Of a stretch of DNA of 64,000 nt, positions 59,262 through 64,000 are shown one piece after another. Positions within the stretch are counted from its first letter, which is position 1. Every line of letters begins with the position of its first letter. Both the position numbers and the translations under genes were made by a program. This DNA comes from DUQX01 sp050948825. GTDB taxonomy: Bacteria > Bacillota > Dethiobacteria > DTU022 > UBA8154. Location of the stretch: positions 1 through 64,000 of the forward strand of contig JBMNEO010000009.1 in the NCBI GenBank assembly GCA_050948825.1, written 5' to 3'. The notes beneath the pieces are model-generated. The model saw nothing but the letters and a program-made list of their open reading frames with translations, searched no databases and had not been told where the DNA came from.

Positions 59262-59397
59262 GGTGGATCGCACCTCCTGTTTGACCTGTTTTTTTGGTTT
59301 TTGATCTTTAAAAATTTGAAAAATATTTTACAGCAGCAGGGGTTGTATGTGGTCAACGCGGAGCGTTGACCAAGCAATATTGCACATGCTTTTAATT
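59262..59397. repeat. Spacer with a 23-bp palindrome
   Basis: TGGTCAACGCGGAGCGTTGACCA (10-bp arms TGGTCAACGC/GCGTTGACCA) at about 59351-59373 lies 25 nt beyond the nitrilase stop. It lacks a T-run, so it may be an operator or a remnant IS end rather than a terminator. Confidence 0.45.
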
Positions 59398-60432
59398 CTA
59401 CTCTCTTTTGCCAATTTCATTTTCAAAAGCAACATTAACAGCATCGACCTGCGTATCACCTTCTGGCTCATTGGTCACTTTTGTAAAGGGATTATGACTT
59501 TTGTTAATATGCAAACAAAAAATATCTGGACGGGAATAATGACCTACTGGGTCTAACATTGCTTTTGTTCTTAGAATATTATTCAAATCTATATCGGCAT
59601 AAATAATACCCTCTTCATCTTCCGGCAAATGTTCACAAAGGTCTGTGCCTTCTGGATCGAAGATACGGGCTATACCTGCACCACGTCCCAAGATTTTTTT
59701 CTTAACATCATTATCGCCACAAAAAAAATTAACAGCGGCATCTCCAATAACTCCGCTTGAAAGCAAGGTATAAGTCTGAGTCTGCATTGCATATGTTCTG
59801 GTTAGAGTTATTGGGCCTTTACTTCCACCAGAAAGATGGCCGGGATTGTCAAATGCCGTTGCTGGCCAAGATGCAATATGTATCTGCTCATTCATTGAGG
59901 CCATCGCATAGGTAATCAACGGCTGTGTATGCTCCCAGCATTCCGTTGTTCCCACTATACCATATGGCGTCTTTACAACCTTTAAATCAGCGCCAGTTCC
60001 TTCACCACTAATAGTACGCTCAGCATGCGTAGGTTTTAGTTTGCGGCGATTTACTAATATTTCGCCTTCATTACTGATAATTACCTGGCTCATATATCTA
60101 CTGGCGCCACAACGTTCAACATATCCGGTGACAATATAAATATTGTTGTCTTTAGCGGCTCTCATGATCCGTTTCATTTCAGGTCCATCTAATTCTAATG
60201 AATTCTGCATCAATTTCATGTCATACAATCTTAAACCATCAAATGCGGTTTCCGTCCAGATGTGATAAAAATAACCTGGAATAAAGCATTCGGGAAAAGC
60301 AATCAATTTTGCTCCATTATTGGCAGCTTCTTCAACAAATCCAATCATTTTTGTGATAGTCTCATGCGCATCATACCAGACAGATTCAATTTGTGTGGTA
60401 GCAACTTTCAGTTGAATGTCATAATTAATCAT
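59398..60432 (-). CDS. Nitrilase-type carbon-nitrogen hydrolase
   Basis: A 344-residue nitrilase-superfamily enzyme that turns nitriles into acids and ammonia, or hydrolyses related amides. The triad is E48 (FPECFIPGY), K131 (RRKLKPTHAERT) and C165 (GTTECWEH). The RRKLKPT...ER pattern fits branch 1 (true nitrilases) better than amidases. ATG 60432 follows GGAGG. The CocE-type hydrolase gene lies upstream, 156 nt away, in the same direction. Confidence 0.9.
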   Translation of the reverse strand: MINYDIQLKVATTQIESVWYDAHETITKMIGFVEEAANNGAKLIAFPECFIPGYFYHIWTETAFDGLRLYDMKLMQNSLELDGPEMKRIMRAAKDNNIYIVTGYVERCGASRYMSQVIISNEGEILVNRRKLKPTHAERTISGEGTGADLKVVKTPYGIVGTTECWEHTQPLITYAMASMNEQIHIASWPATAFDNPGHLSGGSKGPITLTRTYAMQTQTYTLLSSGVIGDAAVNFFCGDNDVKKKILGRGAGIARIFDPEGTDLCEHLPEDEEGIIYADIDLNNILRTKAMLDPVGHYSRPDIFCLHINKSHNPFTKVTNEPEGDTQVDAVNVAFENEIGKRE

Positions 60433-60588
60433 TTTATCCTCCAATCCACCGCTATAGCGGTACAAATAATTTAAGGAGAAGATGCACTTGCCAGGGGGCT
60501 TATCTGTTTACAATCAAATTAGGTTGGTCGGAGTTCTTCTTCCTCCCCTGTAGCCTGACAGTACCCCCCGAGCTTAATCAGAAATATT

Positions 60589-62295
60589 TTATATACTATA
60601 AGGAATCACAGGAACAAGCAGATGTGAATCATACTCCCCACCCGTATGGATGATATGGTGGCCTCGATTGCGAACTTCATATCGAAATATTGGTCCTCCA
60701 GGCAATAACACATCCTCAACCCAATTGGCGGCATAACACTGTATAGCGACGCGCAACTGCTGGCCTTTGTGCCATAGCATGCTAACGGGCCAGATGCCGA
60801 TTTCGACTGGAACTATCTCCTTGGGAGTCAATAACTGTTCTTGTCGATGTGTAAGATAGGGTTCGGAAGGAGTAGATAAAGATTCATCCAGTTCACGGTG
60901 TGAAACCCTGAGAAATCCTCGTGCTCCCGGATTGGGAACGCCTAGAACATAGGCTGGAAGGGGATTTCCTTTTTCATCAAGTTTTGATACATATACAAAA
61001 AGATCCATGTCATCCGCACCCTCGGATTCAACCCAAAGCCTTAGTTTCATGTACCCTGTAAGTTCCGTATCTTTTTCAAACTTGTAGGTGAAAACAGCCT
61101 GTCCTTTTCTGCCGTCTGCTTGATAGCGGACCAGAGACTCCTGCTTTACCGGCTCAGGTAATAGTGTCCCTGCAGTTGCATCTAAATATAGTTTTTGATA
61201 TTCTGTGCGAGCAAGAGGAAATTCCTGTTCGATACGGTTTACCTGGTCAATGCCACCGGGGTCAAGTATGGAAAGGCGAACCCGTGGAGTCAACTCCCAA
61301 CCATTTCGAATACCTTTGAGGTAACGGTCAAAAAAACGTCGCAAATCTTCAAGATTTTCCGGGGTATAGTAGTCAGCCCATTCCTGAACATTGTGAATAC
61401 GGAGCCACTTATTGGAAGAAGAAATTCGGCGATAAGCATCCAGAGTTCCGTGCACATGAAGGGGGTTCCAGCTGCTAACAACGTAGGCAGGGATTTCAAT
61501 ATTTTCGACGCAAGCGATTTTATCCTCCCAAAAGCTGTTCATTAAAGGATACTTACGGATCATGGCAGGAATATCCTCAATACGGCCAGGCCCACACAAA
61601 CCACGCATTGCCATTTCTATAAAACCAACCTCCGGAACACCGCCTATGCAGACACTGTCGCGATATAAGTCATTAAACCCTTCCCAGGGGGCGATAGCAG
61701 TCAGGTGCGGTGGTTTTTCCGCAGCTGTAAACCATTGCGAAATAGCCAGCCAAGAGTTCCCAGACATCCCTATTTTTCCGTTACACCAATTTTGAGATGC
61801 CACCCACTCAATAAGATCATAGCCGTCCTGCCCCTCCAGCTTGCCCCAGAAAACAATATCCCCTTCTGAGTTACCGACACCACGGGAGTCAGGGTTGATT
61901 ACGGCATATCCGTATCTGCACCAGTAAGCCGGATCCGGACCCTCAAATTTCGCCATAGAGGAAGTTGTTCCTGGAGGAACTCCAGGGATAGGCATTCCAG
62001 TACCCAGAAAGCCTTCTGCCCGTTTTCCATAAGGACTCCATGCCACAATGGCAGGTATCTTTTTGGCACCTTCAGGGCGATAAATATCAGTGTATATTAT
62101 AGTGCCGTCGCGCATAGTCACTGCCACATCACGCTCAAGATAAATACCGTCTTCGACTTTTGTGCACGGGCCTAACTCGGGGTATTTACCTCCGGATTCC
62201 TTTATCGGTGTAGTTTTCCGATAGAATACTTCGATATTCTCTTTTCCATATTTTCGAACTTCGCTTGATCCTTGTGGAATATCGCTCATGATCAT
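60589..62295 (-). CDS. CocE/NonD-family hydrolase (X-Pro dipeptidyl-peptidase S15 type)
   Basis: A 568-residue alpha/beta hydrolase. The nucleophile is in GMSGNSWLA (S181), the oxyanion region SPYG (87-90) and DSRGVGNSEG (136-145) precede it. A C-terminal jelly-roll domain (YKFEKDTELTGYMKLRLWV) completes the CocE fold. It has no signal peptide, so it is probably cytosolic; natural substrate unknown (esters, beta-lactam-like acyls or X-Pro peptides). ATG 62295 and 62289 both fit GGAGG; the second has better spacing. Confidence 0.88.
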   Translation of the reverse strand: MIMSDIPQGSSEVRKYGKENIEVFYRKTTPIKESGGKYPELGPCTKVEDGIYLERDVAVTMRDGTIIYTDIYRPEGAKKIPAIVAWSPYGKRAEGFLGTGMPIPGVPPGTTSSMAKFEGPDPAYWCRYGYAVINPDSRGVGNSEGDIVFWGKLEGQDGYDLIEWVASQNWCNGKIGMSGNSWLAISQWFTAAEKPPHLTAIAPWEGFNDLYRDSVCIGGVPEVGFIEMAMRGLCGPGRIEDIPAMIRKYPLMNSFWEDKIACVENIEIPAYVVSSWNPLHVHGTLDAYRRISSSNKWLRIHNVQEWADYYTPENLEDLRRFFDRYLKGIRNGWELTPRVRLSILDPGGIDQVNRIEQEFPLARTEYQKLYLDATAGTLLPEPVKQESLVRYQADGRKGQAVFTYKFEKDTELTGYMKLRLWVESEGADDMDLFVYVSKLDEKGNPLPAYVLGVPNPGARGFLRVSHRELDESLSTPSEPYLTHRQEQLLTPKEIVPVEIGIWPVSMLWHKGQQLRVAIQCYAANWVEDVLLPGGPIFRYEVRNRGHHIIHTGGEYDSHLLVPVIPYSI

Positions 62296-62390
62296 TTTCC
62301 TCCCACGTGTTTTTTGTCTTAATTTCTTTTATACAAAAAAATATTACTATATTAAGATTCATCATAATATTGCATATTCCCTTTTTACTC

Positions 62391-62426
62391 TAAAGCCTCC
62401 AGTAAAATCGCTGGAAGCTTTTTAAA
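62391..62426 (+). terminator. Hairpin in the spacer upstream of the CocE gene
   Basis: AAAGCCTCCAG/CTGGAAGCTTT hairpin, then TTTTT on the plus strand. It has no plus-strand gene to end, so its origin is unclear. Confidence 0.4.
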
Positions 62427-62523
62427 CATTTAATGTAATTAGAACATGCTCGATTCTGCTGAGTAATGATTTCGCTTATTCATGGCTTCATTCCTGCTAT
62501 CGACTCCACGGCTTCTTCTTTGA

Positions 62524-62690
62524 CTAATTTCCTTCTTGGGGTTTATCTGGGAATAGCTTTTGAGCAAGAGCCCATTTAAAAAAGATAGACAAGCTGGTAA
62601 GTGCCCTATTCACTGTAGCCACCCTTAGCTTTGGTGTTGTTGCGGCCTCCTGAGTTCTGGAGATATTTGGTATTTATCCAATTTAATAAT
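62524..62690 (-). pseudogene. N-terminal fragment of a tyrosine recombinase (integrase)
   Basis: The minus frame reads KLRVATVNRALTSLSIFFKW, then ALAQKLFPDKP and stops at TAG 62524-62526. This resembles the N-terminal SAM-like domain of XerC/phage integrases. The catalytic R-H-R-Y part is absent. It overlaps the tail of the secreted protein gene in another frame. Confidence 0.65.
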
Positions 62691-64000
62691 CCCTACAAAA
62701 ACACCACTTACAGGCCCTGAAGTGACCGGCACTGTTGGAGCAGGTTCAAATCTAAACGGAGTCTGCCCATCAGTAGTAATGACAATATCCCCGTTAATAT
62801 CAGTCCGCGGTAAATATCTACCACGGCTGACCAGTTGTCAAACTTATAGCCGTTATTTGGAGTTGCTATAACGGTGATGTTATTTCCGTACTTATAAATT
62901 CCGTAACCGGTTACAGTACCGCCCGCTGCTGAGTTGGCTGAAATCTGAATCAGGAAGGGGGACGTAATAGGGGGGATGGGTTGCCCTTGCGAATAAATGA
63001 TTGATGGTGTTCCATAAACGATATCATCATTGTTTGCAATGACATTTTTAATATAAGCAAGTGCCGACTCATGGTCTAAACCAAATACACTAAAAAATTG
63101 TGTTTTACTATCTTCAGTATCAGGCAAAAAGGCAGCTTCAAAAACAGAAACATCCCCCCAGGCGAAAGCATATACTGTATGTTCAAGCCCACCTAGAAGC
63201 ATTTTCATCTCTGCCGTATGAATAAAATTGAAGCCTTCTTCGCCATTTGCTGCCCCGCTATATGAACCCACTGTTGTAAAGTTGCGGCTGATGGGTCCAT
63301 CATTTGCCTCCTCAATAACTGATAACTCAAGGGCCCAAATCTGTTCCGCAGTATTACATTTATATTCCCATGCTCCAATGGCAGGAAATTTTTTTGCACC
63401 TGTAATAGTTCCGAACAAGTGGGCTTCGGCAAGACTGCCGAACACGTGCCTGGCCACAATCAATCTGGTTGCTTCTATGCTGGTTCCCTCTACATCCACA
63501 ACGACATCACCGCAAGGCGCAAACGGGTCAGCTTGGATTTGCAGGCCCTGGAGGAATATGGAACCGCGAACGTTGCGAGGTGAGGTTGGAGGACCATAAG
63601 ATAGCTCTAGTGTTCTTGTATTTAATCCTCTTTCGTATTTAACTACAGTGTCAGTTAATCCACCAGAACAGTTAAAATTAGCCTCATCGGCTTTTGACCA
63701 GGTAAAATTCGGGGGCAACGTTAATTTTATAGATTGTCCGGTAGTGTTACCCAACGCTCCAATACGGTTTTCATCAATAATAATAGTAGCCAGGCTTCCA
63801 ACGCGGGAAAATTCTTCTATTCTTTCAATAGTGGTGATTGCTTTGCCTGTTGCAGCTATAGCAAAAACATATGTCCCGCTGCTGACTCCACTATCGCGGC
63901 AGTCAACGGTTACCTTTGCTTCGCCCTCTGCAATAATTTTTGTCAGTAAAGGAATCCTGATTCCTATTTTATCTTCATCGCCTGTAATATTTTTGATAGT
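62637..64000 (-). CDS. Large secreted stalk/S-layer-type repeat protein, partial and frameshifted near its C-terminus
   Basis: The gene enters from the right edge. The open frame runs 64000 to 62708 with repeats typical of Clostridial 'stalk domain' surface proteins: GDEDKIGIRIPLLTKIIAEG, KVTVDCRDSGV, SIKLTLPPNFTWSKADEAN. A lone beta-repeat (GGTVTGYGIYKYGNNITVIATP) ends at FDNWS. After that the reading frame turns nonsense-like. One base earlier another frame reads GRYLPRTDINGDIVITTDGQ, then TPFRFEPAPTVPVT and ends near 62637. A single-base change near 62830 would join them. No N-terminus is in the window, so signal and S-layer domains cannot be checked. Confidence 0.6.

Noticed and set aside
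59351..59373. Palindrome as terminator of the nitrilase gene
   Set aside because: No T-run on either strand; left as an unexplained palindrome.

Overview
The window comes from a chromosome of an anaerobic, spore-forming member of the Clostridia (Bacillota). Four kinds of genes point there. There is a SCIFF peptide with its radical SAM maturase. There are sporulation genes (yunB, a bofC-like gene, a SpoIID-family gene). Rex and a giant acyl-CoA dehydratase activase suggest strictly anaerobic metabolism. The gene order bofC-ruvCAB-queH/queA-tgt-yajC is typical of Bacillota. I cannot name the genus from the sequence. Most genes lie on the minus strand.

Layout. 1-1510: SCIFF maturase (cut by the left edge), SCIFF precursor and short gene remnants. 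1591-4646: plus-strand feoA, a split feoB and a half-size GDT1-type transporter. 4695-14135: a long minus-strand housekeeping block (bofC-like, ruvC, ruvA, ruvB, queH, queA, tgt, yajC, yebC, SpoIID-like). 14189-17280: molybdenum cofactor genes moaA and mobA, then tatC and two tatA genes. 17497-22813: a complete rRNA operon (16S, tRNA-Ile, tRNA-Ala, 23S, 5S) with tandem promoters; the 23S gene carries insertions in both classical intervening-sequence helices. 23405-43691: yunB, tyrS, a class A PBP, mutS2, a 3-methyladenine glycosylase, cvpA, zapA, pheST with a T-box leader, an rRNA methyltransferase, potassium uptake trkA/trkH, infC-rpmI-rplT with its leader, and thrS. 43870-56645: tRNAs, a thioredoxin-like protein, the 1437-residue activase, five clustered tRNAs, rex, mobB, a YtqB-like methyltransferase, several conserved hypothetical genes and an enoyl-CoA hydratase. 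56926-64000: an accessory region starting at tRNA-Leu(GAG). It holds tiny proteins, a DUF433/DUF5615 pair, scraps of GGDEF, transposase and integrase genes, a nitrilase, a CocE-type hydrolase and a large secreted repeat protein cut by the right edge.

The genes support translation and tRNA modification (queuosine genes tgt, queA and queH; PheST, TyrS, ThrS), recombination and repair, export of folded cofactor-containing enzymes (Mo-cofactor genes beside Tat genes) and iron and potassium uptake.

The most distinctive points are not new gene families but events visible in the DNA. A repeat related to GGGACGGTTCTC is built in tandem into the feoA-feoB junction, where one extra T breaks the frame. 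A palindromic relative sits at the 3' end of queH, flanked by a roughly 23-bp duplication. Both IVS sites of the 23S rRNA gene are occupied. At least four genes carry an apparent single-base frameshift, so some breaks may be assembly or sequencing errors. I found no CRISPR array, no intact mobile element and no convincing new multi-gene system.
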